From assembly GCA_903889565.1 (NCBI GenBank), contig CAISYC010000005.1, positions 1-64,000 of the forward strand: a stretch of DNA of 64,000 bases. The letters are read 5' to 3'. Both the position numbers and the translations under genes were made by a program. Shown one piece after another: positions 1 to 8,231 of this stretch (its first letter is position 1; every line of letters starts with the position of its first letter). Origin of the DNA: an uncultured beta proteobacterium. Its GTDB lineage: Bacteria; Pseudomonadota; Gammaproteobacteria; Burkholderiales; SG8-41. The notes beneath the pieces were generated by a model. That model did no database searches and was not told the DNA's origin. It saw nothing but the letters and a program-made list of their open reading frames with translations.

Positions 1-86
1 AACGATTGTTTCGCCGACTCAAAGGCTTTCGTCGCATCTTCTCGCGATTCGAGAAACTCGACATAATGTTCTTGGCTTTTATCCAT
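1..86 (-). CDS. Partial open frame at the left edge, unrecognised
   Basis: A minus-strand frame opens with ATG at 86 (MDKSQEHYVEF...) and stays open to the window edge, about 28 codons. It has no recognised domain. From memory, short charged ORFs of this style are often annotated beside or antisense to transposases, so it could be the edge of a mobile-element remnant. That is a guess. The only neighbour in view is a palindromic repeat and then the first Bug gene. It could equally be non-coding. Confidence 0.25.
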   Translation of the reverse strand, partial: MDKSQEHYVEFLESREDATKAFESAKQS

Positions 87-163
87 TTCGCCCTGATCGT
101 TGAAAGCCTTCGCTATCCACTTGTGTGAACACGCCCTAGTTGTTTGCTGTTGAAAGGATGATG

Positions 164-250
164 GGTTTTGTAGCGCAAGCCTCATTTGAGAAATCGGCCT
201 GCATGCGTGCACCGCCGCAGGCGAGACGCCTGCGCCACAAGGGCAAAACC
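164..250. repeat. Dispersed palindromic repeat, family A copy 1
   Basis: The outer arms GGGTTTTGTAGCGCA and GCGCCACAAGGGCAAAACC are partly complementary, and an inner GCAGGCGAGACGCCTGC pairs with itself. A second copy lies at 2990-3069 and a half copy at about 13217-13243. It sits just upstream of the first Bug gene. Confidence 0.6.
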
Positions 251-268
251 GGTCCATGAGGAGAAAGC

Positions 269-1237
269 ATGAAGCGATTTGTGAAGCATTCCGTGGTGGT
301 CATGTCCGTGCTTCCAGCAACGGCGTTTGCCGCCGATGCGCCATACCCCGTCAAACCCATCCGCCTGATCGTGCCCTTCGCCACCGGCGGCGGCACCGAT
401 ATCGTGTCTCGCGTGATGGCGCAGAAAATCGGCGACATCCTGAAGCAGCCGGTGGTAGTCGATAACCGCGGCGGCGCCGGCGGCGTGATCGGCATGGAGA
501 TGACGGTGCGCGCCGCGCCCGACGGCTACACCATGGGCATCATTTCCGGCAGCATCGCCACCACCGCGGCCTGCTGCGCGCTGCCCTACGATCCGGTGCG
601 CGATATCGCGCCCGTCAGCATGATCGCCGAGACCGGTTATCTGCTGACGGTGAATCCGTCGCTGCCGGCGAAAACCGTGCGCGAACTGATTGCCTATGCA
701 AAGGCCAATCCTGGCCGCATCAACTACGGCTCGTCGGGCACCGGCAGCACCTCGCATCTGGCCGGCGAACAATTCGATGTGCTGGCCGGCACGAAGATGA
801 CCCACGTGCCCTACAAGAGTTCGGGCCCCGCGCTGACCGATCTGCTGGGCGGGCAGATCCAGCTGGTCTACGGCAGCATGCCGCTGGTGGTGCCGCAGAT
901 GAATTCGAATCGCCTGCGCGTGATCGCCATTACCACGCTGAAGCGCAACCGCGCGCTGCCCGAGGTGCCGACGATCGCCGAATCGGGACTGCCCGAATAC
1001 GAAACCGTCACCTGGTATGGATTGATGGGCCCGAAGGGATTGCCGCGTTCGATCGTCGCGCGCTGGCAGAACGCGCTCGCCGACGCGGTGCAAAGCCGCG
1101 AGATGAAAGATCGCCTCGATCTCGACGGCCTCGAAGTGCCCGAGGCGGGCAGCGCGCATTTGCTGAAAACCATCGAGCGCGACATCGTCAAATGGACACG
1201 CGTGGTGAAGGCGGGGAATTTGAAGTTGGGGAATTGA
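269..1237 (+). CDS. Bug/TctC family periplasmic solute-binding protein
   Basis: This is a 322-residue protein of the tripartite tricarboxylate transporter receptor family (TctC/Bug), which binds small carboxylates in the periplasm for a TctAB-type permease. A Sec signal peptide occupies about residues 1-22 and ends AFAADAPYP. The Bug hallmarks follow: LIVPFATGGGTD near residue 35, the VVDNRGGAGG loop, and APDGYT. ATG 269 is supported by the Shine-Dalgarno sequence GAGGAG. It stands alone, with the MntA/HepT pair downstream and no membrane subunits. The ligand cannot be read from sequence. Confidence 0.9.
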   Translation: MKRFVKHSVVVMSVLPATAFAADAPYPVKPIRLIVPFATGGGTDIVSRVMAQKIGDILKQPVVVDNRGGAGGVIGMEMTVRAAPDGYTMGIISGSIATTAACCALPYDPVRDIAPVSMIAETGYLLTVNPSLPAKTVRELIAYAKANPGRINYGSSGTGSTSHLAGEQFDVLAGTKMTHVPYKSSGPALTDLLGGQIQLVYGSMPLVVPQMNSNRLRVIAITTLKRNRALPEVPTIAESGLPEYETVTWYGLMGPKGLPRSIVARWQNALADAVQSREMKDRLDLDGLEVPEAGSAHLLKTIERDIVKWTRVVKAGNLKLGN

Positions 1238-1311
1238 GACGGAGGCTTGCCCGCATCCGGTTCGAGCCCGATAATTGCCGCAATTGCATCGACAGTCCCA
1301 GTGGAAATTGA

Positions 1312-1602
1312 ATGAATCGCGCGCGCGCCCTCGAGTTACTAACCCAAAGCAAATCCGACCTTGCATCCAGTTTCGGGGTGACCCAACTCGCCCTGTTTGG
1401 CTCGACGGCACGCGACAAAGCCAGCGAGAATAGCGACGTTGATGTCCTCGTCAGTTTCGATGGCCCCGCGACTTCGGCCCGCTATTTCGGCACACAGTTT
1501 TATCTTGAAGATCTTTTCGCCTGCAAGATCGACATGGTGACGGAAAAAGCGTTGCGCGCCGAGCTGCGCCCTTTCATCGAAAAAGAGGCGGTTCGTGTCT
1601 GA
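1312..1602 (+). CDS. mntA: MntA-type minimal nucleotidyltransferase (antitoxin)
   Basis: This 96-residue protein carries the minimal nucleotidyltransferase signature: GS at residues 30-31, then ten residues, then D42-V-D44. In characterised pairs MntA neutralises its HEPN partner by transferring AMP to a tyrosine. The gene overlaps the HEPN gene by 8 bp, which starts at GTG 1595, so the two are probably translationally coupled. The antitoxin-first order and the size fit the MntA-HepT module. The Shine-Dalgarno before ATG 1312 is weak. Function is inferred from the motif and partner. Confidence 0.82.
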   Translation: MNRARALELLTQSKSDLASSFGVTQLALFGSTARDKASENSDVDVLVSFDGPATSARYFGTQFYLEDLFACKIDMVTEKALRAELRPFIEKEAVRV

Positions 1603-2122
1603 AGACACGGCACGTGAATGGCGGTTTTATCTGGATGACATGATCGGCTTTGCCGAGAAGGTCATTGCGTACACTCATGGGCTCGACCAGGCAGCATTCG
1701 TCGCCAGCGGATTGAACGACGATGCAACCCTGCGCAATCTTGAACTCATCGGCGAAGCAGCCAATCACATTCCCGCCGAATTACGTGCAAATAATCCGCA
1801 AATTCCGTGGCGCCTGATCATTGCCACGCGCAACCGGCTGATTCACAGCTATCTGGGCATCGACAATGACACACTTTGGAGCATCATTCGTAGTGACGTT
1901 TCTGACTTGCTGCCAAAAATGCTGGCGCTCAGAAAAAGCGCTGGCAGCCAGCGCCCTCGCACTCCTCTCGTTAACAAGCGTCAACACCTTCGCCGCCGAG
2001 CCCTGGCCGGCCAAGCCGGTGCGCGTGATCGTGCCGTTTCCGCCGGGCGGTTATGTCGATCTCGGCACGCGTCTGGTGGCGGGGCCGCTGGCGGCGGCGA
2101 TCGGGCAGCAGGTGGTGGTTGA
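1595..2122 (+). CDS. hepT: HepT-like HEPN (DUF86) toxin, frame extended into the next gene
   Basis: Residues 1 to about 116 form a DUF86/HEPN domain with the R79-x4-H84-x-Y86 motif (RNRLIHSY). In HepT this motif gives the ribonuclease site (R, H) and the tyrosine that MntA adenylylates. The family is usually about 110-140 residues, but this frame reaches 175. The last 60 or so residues (from about nt 1940) are R/G/A-rich and are the out-of-frame reading of the following Bug gene. The natural stop appears to be lost at a junction near 1930-1945. The toxin core looks intact, so it may still be functional with an abnormal tail. Confidence 0.75.
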   Translation: MSEDTAREWRFYLDDMIGFAEKVIAYTHGLDQAAFVASGLNDDATLRNLELIGEAANHIPAELRANNPQIPWRLIIATRNRLIHSYLGIDNDTLWSIIRSDVSDLLPKMLALRKSAGSQRPRTPLVNKRQHLRRRALAGQAGARDRAVSAGRLCRSRHASGGGAAGGGDRAAGGG

Positions 2123-2900
2123 AAACCGCGGCGGCGCCGGCGGCTCGCTCGGCAGCGATATCGCTGCACATGCGCCGGCCGACGGCTATACGCTGGTGGT
2201 CGGCAGCGTCGGCACGCATGCGGTGAATCAAAGCCTCTATCCGAAACTGCCGTACAACGTGCTGCGCGATTTCGTAGCGATCGCGCGGCTGTCGGATTCG
2301 CCCAATGTGCTGGCGGTACATCCGTCGCTGCCGGCGCGCAACACGCAGCAGTTGATCGCGCTGGCGCGTGCGCAACCGGGGCAAATCGCTTACGCGTCGG
2401 CGGGCTCCGGCACTTCAACGCATCTCGCCGCGGTGCTGTTCGAAACGCTCGCCAACGTCAAGCTGGTGCACGTCGCCTACAAGGGCGGCGGGCCGGCGAT
2501 GATCGATGTGGTGTCGGGACAGGTGCCGGTGTCGTTCGGCACTGCGGCTTCAGTTACGCCGCACATCAAAAGCGGCCGCGTGCGCGGGCTCGGCGTCACC
2601 GGCAGTCAGCGCTCGGCGCTGCTGCCCGAGCTGCCGACCATCGCCGAGGGCGGACTCAAGGGCTATGAAATGCTGAACTGGCTCGGCATGTTCGCGCCCG
2701 CCGGCACGCCGCGCGCGATCACCGACAAACTCGCGGTTGAAGTTATGCGCATCGTGCGCCTGCCCGAGGTGCGCGAACGTCTGCAGGCGCAGGGCGCAGA
2801 GCCCTCGCCGCTTGCCGGCGATGAATTCGCTGCGTTCGTCAAACGCGAAGTCGAGAAATGGGCGAAGGTGGTGGCGGTGACGAAAATGACGGCGGATTGA
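1866..2900 (+). CDS. Bug/TctC solute-binding protein whose 5' end lies inside hepT
   Basis: From AAEPWPAKPVRVIVPFPPGG onward this is a normal Bug protein of about 300 residues. Its signal peptide is abnormal. The hydrophobic stretch ALAASALALLSLTS is recognisable, but no start codon lies in the usual place before EKALAAS. The only upstream ATG in frame (1866) is inside hepT and adds residues such as TCCQKCWR. A deletion joining the end of hepT to the signal-peptide region of this gene explains this. Alternatives are initiation at GTG 1893 or lack of expression. C-terminal features, including the final WAKVV, are intact. Confidence 0.72.
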   Translation: MTHFGASFVVTFLTCCQKCWRSEKALAASALALLSLTSVNTFAAEPWPAKPVRVIVPFPPGGYVDLGTRLVAGPLAAAIGQQVVVENRGGAGGSLGSDIAAHAPADGYTLVVGSVGTHAVNQSLYPKLPYNVLRDFVAIARLSDSPNVLAVHPSLPARNTQQLIALARAQPGQIAYASAGSGTSTHLAAVLFETLANVKLVHVAYKGGGPAMIDVVSGQVPVSFGTAASVTPHIKSGRVRGLGVTGSQRSALLPELPTIAEGGLKGYEMLNWLGMFAPAGTPRAITDKLAVEVMRIVRLPEVRERLQAQGAEPSPLAGDEFAAFVKREVEKWAKVVAVTKMTAD

Positions 2901-2916
2901 GCGTCAACGAAAATCG

Positions 2917-3106
2917 GTAGCCGGGATGGAATGAAATGCAATCCGGGACGCACCACCCCGTAATGCGCTGCGCTCCTTCCGGGCTACGTGGGTTTTGTAG
3001 CGCAGGCCGCTTTTACAAAAAACGGCCTGCATAAAACGCACGAAGCAGGCGGGTCGCCTGCGCTACAAGACCATACGGCGGAAGGCGCTGCGCTTTTCCG
3101 CCCTAC
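2917..3106. repeat. Cluster of three palindromic repeats (families C, A, B)
   Basis: Three imperfect palindromes lie back to back between convergent genes. Family C (2917-2989) runs from TAGCCGGGATGGA to TTCCGGGCTACG. Family A copy 2 (2990-3069) runs from TTTTGTAGCGCAGGC to GCCTGCGCTACAA. Family B copy 1 (about 3073-3106) is GGCGGAAGGCGCTGCGC followed by TTTTCCGCC. They resemble REP/BIME elements and may form RNA hairpins at the ends of both flanking transcripts. Confidence 0.65.
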
Positions 3107-3118
3107 AAAGGCTTCCGA

Positions 3119-4165
3119 TCAATGCGCTGCGATCCGCTTCGACTTCGCCGCCTTCTTCGGTTTTGGCAATTGCTTCGAACGCGCGACTTTGATTGCGGCG
3201 AGTACACGCTCGGGCGTGGCGGGGAGCGAATACACGCGCGCGCCGGTGGCGTTGTAGATCGCGTTCATGATCGCGGCGGCGGTCGGCACCGCGGTCGGCT
3301 CGCCCACACCCTTGGCGCCGAAAGGGCCGGTCGGGTCGTAGTTTTTGACGATATCGACTTCGATCTCGGGCATGTCGAGACTGGTCGGCATGATGTAGTT
3401 GGTGAGATTAGGGTTGAGTTGCTTGCCCTTGTTGTCGAACAGCATCTCTTCCTGCAACGCGAAACCCACACCCATCGAAATGCCGCCCTCGATCTGGCCT
3501 TCGACGAGCATCGGGTTGATCGCGGTGCCGCAGTCGTGCGAAGCGACGATCTTCAGCACTTCGACCTCACCGGTTTCGTCATCGACATCGACTTCGGCGA
3601 TCTGCGTCGCATACACATAGGTCGCAAAGGGCTTGCCCTGCCCGGTGGCCGGATCGAGCGCAACGGTCGGCGGATTGAACGATGCGCTGCCCAAAGCGGG
3701 CTGCCCCATGACGAACTGCGCCTGGTTGGCGACTTCGCCGATGCCGATGCAGCGCTGCGGATAATTCTTGACTTGGATCTTGCGGTCGCGCGCTTCGAGC
3801 TGCTCGGGCTTCACGCCGAGCATCGGTGCCGCAACCTGAAACAGAATCTCTTTCGCCTTCTCGGCGGCGAGCCGGATCGCGTTGCCGGTCACATAGGTGG
3901 TGCGGCTGGCGATGGCGCCGGTGTCCATCGGCGTGGTGTCGGTATCGGCCGAGACGACATGCACGTCGTCGGTGGCGATGCCGAGTTCTTCGGCGGCGAT
4001 CTGGCCGAGCACCGTGAGCGAGCCCTGCCCCGTCTCGACAGTGCCGGTCAACACTGTCGCGGTGCCGTCTTCATTCACTTTGACCACTGCCGCGCTCGGG
4101 TTGGCCGCGACCGTAAATCCGATCGGGTACCACATGCAGGCGATACCGCGTCCGCGCTTTTTCAT
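3119..4165 (-). CDS. Molybdenum hydroxylase, C-terminal Mo subunit (NdhM-like)
   Basis: This 348-residue protein matches the C-terminal half of the xanthine dehydrogenase/aldehyde oxidase Mo subunit. It contains the GQGSLTVLGQIAAEEL motif near residue 45 and GAKGVGEPT near residue 285, where E289 is in the position of the catalytic glutamate. Most relatives carry this as one chain with the preceding gene. Here TAA and ATG overlap by one base (TAATG), preceded by a GGAGG Shine-Dalgarno, so the split looks genuine and translationally coupled. Eubacterium barkeri nicotinate dehydrogenase has the same large/medium split (NdhL/NdhM). The C-terminus is lysine-rich. The substrate is not known. Confidence 0.82.
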   Translation of the reverse strand: MKKRGRGIACMWYPIGFTVAANPSAAVVKVNEDGTATVLTGTVETGQGSLTVLGQIAAEELGIATDDVHVVSADTDTTPMDTGAIASRTTYVTGNAIRLAAEKAKEILFQVAAPMLGVKPEQLEARDRKIQVKNYPQRCIGIGEVANQAQFVMGQPALGSASFNPPTVALDPATGQGKPFATYVYATQIAEVDVDDETGEVEVLKIVASHDCGTAINPMLVEGQIEGGISMGVGFALQEEMLFDNKGKQLNPNLTNYIMPTSLDMPEIEVDIVKNYDPTGPFGAKGVGEPTAVPTAAAIMNAIYNATGARVYSLPATPERVLAAIKVARSKQLPKPKKAAKSKRIAAH

Positions 4166-5568
4166 TATCGTGCCTCCTTCCAGCCGTAACGTTCCGCCGC
4201 CTGCAGCAGCGAATCCTTTACCACCACGCTGTGCAGCACCTGCCCGGTCGGGCTCGACGAACCCTCGTGGAAGGCGTTGCGCAATCTGATCTCAAGCGGA
4301 TCGATACCGAGTTCGCAGGCGATCTCGTCCATTTGCGATTCATAGGCAAAACACACCTGCGGCGCGCCGAAGCCGCGCATCGCGCCGGTCATCGTCTTGT
4401 TGGTATAGACGACGAAGGCTTCCGAATGCACGTTCTCGATGTTGTACGGTCCGGGCGAAAGAATGCAGGCCTTGCCCAGCGTGGTTTCGCTCCATGAGCA
4501 GTAGGCGCCGCCGTCGAGCACGAGGCGCACTTTGCGTGCAAGAATCCTGCCGTCTTTGGACACGCCGGTCTTGTAATTCATGATGATCGGGTGGCGCGTC
4601 GTGGTGGCGATGAATTCCTCGGTGCGCGTGAACGTGCCCTTGACCGGCCGGCCGGTTTTTTTGGAGAGCACGGCGAGCGCGGGTTCCTGCGTGATTTCAT
4701 TTTTGCCGCCGAAATTGCCGCCGACGATGGTCGCGACCATGCGGACGCGCGACAGCGGCAGTTGCAGCGTGCGTGCCATGTCGGTGCGGCCGAGCGTGAT
4801 GCGGCCCAGCGTTGAATGGATGGTGAGACGGCCGTTGGCATCCCATGACGCGATCGAGCAATGCGGCTCGAGCGGCACGTGTTCAACCATCTGCGTCGAG
4901 TAGGTGGCTTCGAAAATCTTGTACGACTCGCGGAAACCTTTTTCGACATCGCCCTTTTTGATCAGCTTGGTCGCGTAGATATTACTGACCGGCGGATGCA
5001 CTTTCGGCGCGCTGTCTTTCATCGCCTCGACCGGATCGAAAATCGGCGTCAGCGGTTCGTATTCGACTTTGATTTTGTCGAGCGCTTCGAGCGCGATCTG
5101 TTCGGTGACGGCAGCGACCGCGGCGACACCGTCGCCGGCGTGGAACACGCGATCATCGGCGAGCACCGGCTGGTCCTTGATCGAGGGGCCGAAGGAGTTC
5201 ACCGGAATATCCTTGCCGGTAATCACGGCCATGACACCGGGCATGGCCTCGGCTTCGCGCGTATCGATTTTCTTGATCAGCGCAGAGGCGATGCCGGCGC
5301 GCTTGATCTTGCAATAGAGCATGCCGGGGAAGGCCATGTCGTCGATGTATTTGGTTTGACCGAGTCCGTGCAGACGACCGTCGGGGCGCGTGGCGCGCTG
5401 GCCGACCGCCGGCGTTTGCTGACGCACCTTCGGCGACAGGGCCTCGATCGGAAACGGCACCTGTTTGACGACGGCCGGCAGGCGCAGCGTGCCCGACATT
5501 TCGACGGGCTGGCCGATACCGGCGGATTTCGCCTTTGCAGTGCGGGCAGGTTTGGCTTTTTTGGTCAT
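4165..5568 (-). CDS. Molybdenum hydroxylase, N-terminal Mo subunit (NdhL-like)
   Basis: This 467-residue protein covers the aldehyde-oxidase a/b-hammerhead domain (about 60-170) and the first Mo-cofactor-binding domain. Visible motifs are TIVGGNFGGKNE near residue 285 and GAMRGFGAPQ near 385, which contact molybdopterin in this superfamily. ATG 5568 is chosen over the longer frame because AAGGA precedes it. A basic, alanine-rich leader of about 20 residues precedes the conserved region and is not a twin-arginine signal, so the enzyme is likely cytoplasmic. It lacks the catalytic glutamate, which lies in the next gene. Confidence 0.85.
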   Translation of the reverse strand: MTKKAKPARTAKAKSAGIGQPVEMSGTLRLPAVVKQVPFPIEALSPKVRQQTPAVGQRATRPDGRLHGLGQTKYIDDMAFPGMLYCKIKRAGIASALIKKIDTREAEAMPGVMAVITGKDIPVNSFGPSIKDQPVLADDRVFHAGDGVAAVAAVTEQIALEALDKIKVEYEPLTPIFDPVEAMKDSAPKVHPPVSNIYATKLIKKGDVEKGFRESYKIFEATYSTQMVEHVPLEPHCSIASWDANGRLTIHSTLGRITLGRTDMARTLQLPLSRVRMVATIVGGNFGGKNEITQEPALAVLSKKTGRPVKGTFTRTEEFIATTTRHPIIMNYKTGVSKDGRILARKVRLVLDGGAYCSWSETTLGKACILSPGPYNIENVHSEAFVVYTNKTMTGAMRGFGAPQVCFAYESQMDEIACELGIDPLEIRLRNAFHEGSSSPTGQVLHSVVVKDSLLQAAERYGWKEAR

Positions 5569-5596
5569 GGCTGTGTCCTTTTCTTCAATTCGAGGT

Positions 5597-6085
5597 TCAA
5601 GCCGCACGCTTCGACTTCGCGCTGCGCATGACCTGGGCCGCCTGCTGCACCGCCTCGATCATTTTGGTGTAGCCGGTGCAGCGGCACAGATTGCCGGCGA
5701 GCGCGTCACGGATTTCGGCGACGCTCGGGTTCGGATTCGCGTCGAGCAGCGCTTTCGACGACATGATCACACCGGGCCCGCAGAAGCCGCATTGCAGCGA
5801 GGCGCAGTCTTCGAAGGTTTTCTGGATCGGATGCAGGTGATCCGGTGTGGCAAGGCCCTCGATGGTCAGCACTTCGCGACCGTCGGCCTGCCCTGCCAGC
5901 ATCAGACAGGAATTCACCGGCAAGCCGTCGACGATGACGGTGCAGGCGCCGCAGTCGCCGACATCGCAGCCGAGCTTGGCGCCGGTAAGACTGAAACTCT
6001 CGCGCAGCATTTTCAGCAGCGTGGTTTCCGGCGGCACCGCGGCGCTGCGCGTTTCGCCGTTGATTTTGAGTGTGACGTCGGTCAT
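5597..6085 (-). CDS. Molybdenum hydroxylase, 2Fe-2S subunit
   Basis: This 162-residue small subunit has two [2Fe-2S] domains. The plant-type ferredoxin cluster ligands are C40, C45, C48 and C60 (CDVGDCGAC then C). The four-helix domain ligands are C99, C102, C134 and C136 (CGFCGPG, CRCTGY). It passes electrons between the Mo site and the FAD subunit. ATG 6085 overlaps the end of the FAD gene as ATGA, and the Mo subunit starts 28 bp downstream, so all four genes form one operon. Confidence 0.93.
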   Translation of the reverse strand: MTDVTLKINGETRSAAVPPETTLLKMLRESFSLTGAKLGCDVGDCGACTVIVDGLPVNSCLMLAGQADGREVLTIEGLATPDHLHPIQKTFEDCASLQCGFCGPGVIMSSKALLDANPNPSVAEIRDALAGNLCRCTGYTKMIEAVQQAAQVMRSAKSKRAA

Positions 6086-6981
6086 TTGCGTGCTCCTTTT
6101 TGTTTCGCCGCCTTCGACTGCGCGCAGGCCGCTTCGAGCGTGCGCTTGGCGAGAACGGCGACAAGATCCTTGCGATAGTCGGCCGAGGCGCGCATGTCGC
6201 TGATGGGTTTGGCATCGGCGACGGCGAGGCGGCCGGCTTCCGCGAAATTTTCCGCAGTGGCCGCGCGACCTTCAAGGAATTTCTCCGCGGTCTTCGCGCG
6301 CACCACCGTCGGCGCCACCGCCCCCAGCGCAATACGCACGTCCTTGCAGGTGTTCTTTTTCGCGTCGATGCGCAAACTCGACGCCGCATTGACGAGCGCC
6401 AGCGCCTGACCTTTGCGCAGGCCCATTTTCAGAAAATGCGCCGGCTTGCCGAGATTCTCTGCGGGAATGACGATTTCAACCAGCAGCTCGTCGGGTTTGA
6501 GCGCGGTTCTGCGCGGCGCGACGAAAAATTCCGACAACGGCATGGTGCGATGGCCGGCGGGGCCGGCGATCGTCACCTGCGCATCGAGCGCCACCAGCGT
6601 CGGGCCGCTGTCGACCGACGGCACCGCAGTGACCAGATTGCCGCCGAGGGTGCCGAGGTTGCGCGTCTGCACCGCGCCAATCGTGTGTGCGGCATCAGCG
6701 AGCGCCGGGAACAGATCGCGAATCACCGTCGAGGCCATGATCTCGCTGTGCGTCACCAGCGCGCCGATGCACAGACCGCGCGCGTTGACCTCGATGCCGC
6801 GCATGTCGGCGGCGCGCGAAATATCGACCACCGTCTTTGGCGCGTGCGACGGCGACGATTTCAGATCGGCCAGCAGATCGGTACCGCCCGCCAGCACGCG
6901 CGCCGGCGCGTGTTCGGCGAGTAAAGCCACTGCGTGTTTCGAGTCGGTGGCGGTGAAATATTCAAACGCTCTCATCTTCAA
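6082..6981 (-). CDS. Molybdenum hydroxylase, FAD subunit
   Basis: This 299-residue protein is of the CO dehydrogenase medium-subunit type. An FAD-binding PCMH domain contains AGGTDLLADLK (about 31-41) and TLGGNLVTAVPSVDSG (about 110-125). A C-terminal CO-dehydrogenase flavoprotein domain follows. It is the first enzyme gene of the operon and starts 43 bp after the stop of the upstream Bug gene. The gene order FAD, 2Fe-2S, Mo-large, Mo-medium equals ndhF-ndhS-ndhL-ndhM. Confidence 0.9.
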   Translation of the reverse strand: MKMRAFEYFTATDSKHAVALLAEHAPARVLAGGTDLLADLKSSPSHAPKTVVDISRAADMRGIEVNARGLCIGALVTHSEIMASTVIRDLFPALADAAHTIGAVQTRNLGTLGGNLVTAVPSVDSGPTLVALDAQVTIAGPAGHRTMPLSEFFVAPRRTALKPDELLVEIVIPAENLGKPAHFLKMGLRKGQALALVNAASSLRIDAKKNTCKDVRIALGAVAPTVVRAKTAEKFLEGRAATAENFAEAGRLAVADAKPISDMRASADYRKDLVAVLAKRTLEAACAQSKAAKQKGARK

Positions 6982-7024
6982 TCTCCGCTATTAACTGTGC
7001 TGCAATTTATTCACTATACGCCGG

Positions 7025-8026
7025 CTATTCGGCTTTGATATTGGATTCCCGTATCAGCCTGGTCCAGCGTGCGGTTTCGCTCTGCACGAATTTCGCGTAT
7101 TCCGCCGGCGTGTTGGGCGGCGCCAGCTCGCCGCCGATATCGGCGACCTTTTTCTGCACCTCGGGCGACTTCAGGAAGCCGTTGATGTCGTCGGACAGCT
7201 TGGCCACGATCTCCGGCGGCGTGCCGGTCGGCGCAAACACGCCGAACCACGACGCCGCGGTGAAACCCGGCAAACCCGACTCGATGATGGTCGGCACCTC
7301 CGGAATCAGCGCGACGCGACGCGCGGTGGCAACACCGAGCACCTTGAGTTTACCGTTGCGCACGAACTGCAATGACGAACCGACACCGTCGAAATTGAGA
7401 TCGACCTGGCCGGAAATCAGATCCACCGCGGCCTGCATGCTGCCTTTGTACGGAATATGAATCATTTTCGTGCCGGTCATCTGCATGAACAGCTCGGCGG
7501 CGAGATGCTGCGAACTGCCATTGCCGCTGGAAGCGAAACGCAGCGGCTCGGCGCGGCTTTTCGCCAGCGCGATAAAACTCTTCACGTCGTTCGCCGGCAG
7601 CGCCGGATTGACCACCAGCATCAGCGACACGAAGGCGACGTTGGTCACCGCAATAAAATCCTTCGCCGGGTCGTAACCGAGCTTCGGAAACAGCGCGGGG
7701 GCGACGGCGTTCGAATTCATGTGACCGAACAGCAGGGTGTAACCGTCGGCGCGCGACTTCGACACGATGTCGGCGGCAATGGTCGAGGCGGCGCCGGGCT
7801 TGTTATCGACCACCACTTGCTGGCCGTAGAGATTGCCCAGATGATCGGCCAGCATGCGTGCCATGACATCAGTGAAGGCGCCTGGCGGAAAGCCGATCAC
7901 GAGGCGCAGCGGCTTGTTCGGGTACGGCTGCGCATGCGCGGCCAGCGCGAACAGCAGGGCAAGGGAGAACAGGCAGCGGACAACGGTTTTGAACACGAAA
8001 ATAGCGGCCTCGAAGACGCGATCCAT
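7025..8026 (-). CDS. Bug/TctC solute-binding protein at the head of the Mo-hydroxylase operon
   Basis: This is about 333 residues from ATG 8026. The leader is long and contains the hydrophobic segment CLFSLALLFALAAHA before QPYPNKPLRL. GTG at the codon for V36 of the longest frame would give a more ordinary signal peptide. Hallmarks are GFPPGAFTD, VVDNKPGAAS and ADGYTLLFG. The 43-bp gap to the FAD subunit gene suggests cotranscription, so the ligand may be the acid hydroxylated by that enzyme. It is divergent from the GntR regulator gene. Confidence 0.88.
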   Translation of the reverse strand: MDRVFEAAIFVFKTVVRCLFSLALLFALAAHAQPYPNKPLRLVIGFPPGAFTDVMARMLADHLGNLYGQQVVVDNKPGAASTIAADIVSKSRADGYTLLFGHMNSNAVAPALFPKLGYDPAKDFIAVTNVAFVSLMLVVNPALPANDVKSFIALAKSRAEPLRFASSGNGSSQHLAAELFMQMTGTKMIHIPYKGSMQAAVDLISGQVDLNFDGVGSSLQFVRNGKLKVLGVATARRVALIPEVPTIIESGLPGFTAASWFGVFAPTGTPPEIVAKLSDDINGFLKSPEVQKKVADIGGELAPPNTPAEYAKFVQSETARWTRLIRESNIKAE

Positions 8027-8194
8027 GAAGGTCGAGCCGAAAACAGTCCGGTCGGCCCCGAAAAACACGCTGATATTCCAGTTTTGGAGACTTGAAGTCA
8101 ATAGACGCCGCTCGCTGTATTTTTATCATCTAATTATCAATTACTTGAATTCATTAGCTGCGGCCTGAAAACGCCTGTGATATTCTAGACATCG

Positions 8195-8202
8195 ACAATT
8201 GT
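8195..8202. promoter_or_regulatory. ACAATTGT palindrome in the divergent bug/gntR region
   Basis: The 205-bp region between the divergent Bug (ATG 8026) and GntR (ATG 8232) genes is AT-richer than its surroundings and contains the perfect palindrome ACAATTGT 30 bp before the regulator start. FCD-type GntR proteins commonly bind short palindromes in their own promoter regions. An operator role is inference. Confidence 0.3.
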
Positions 8203-8231
8203 TAGCTATTCCACGAATTCAGGCCGTCTAA

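Noticed and set aside
4163-4170. Sequencing frameshift splitting one Mo-hydroxylase gene
   Set aside because: TAA overlaps ATG (TAATG) with a good ribosome site, and the gene order matches a known four-gene arrangement. TAA is also not a recoding signal for selenocysteine.
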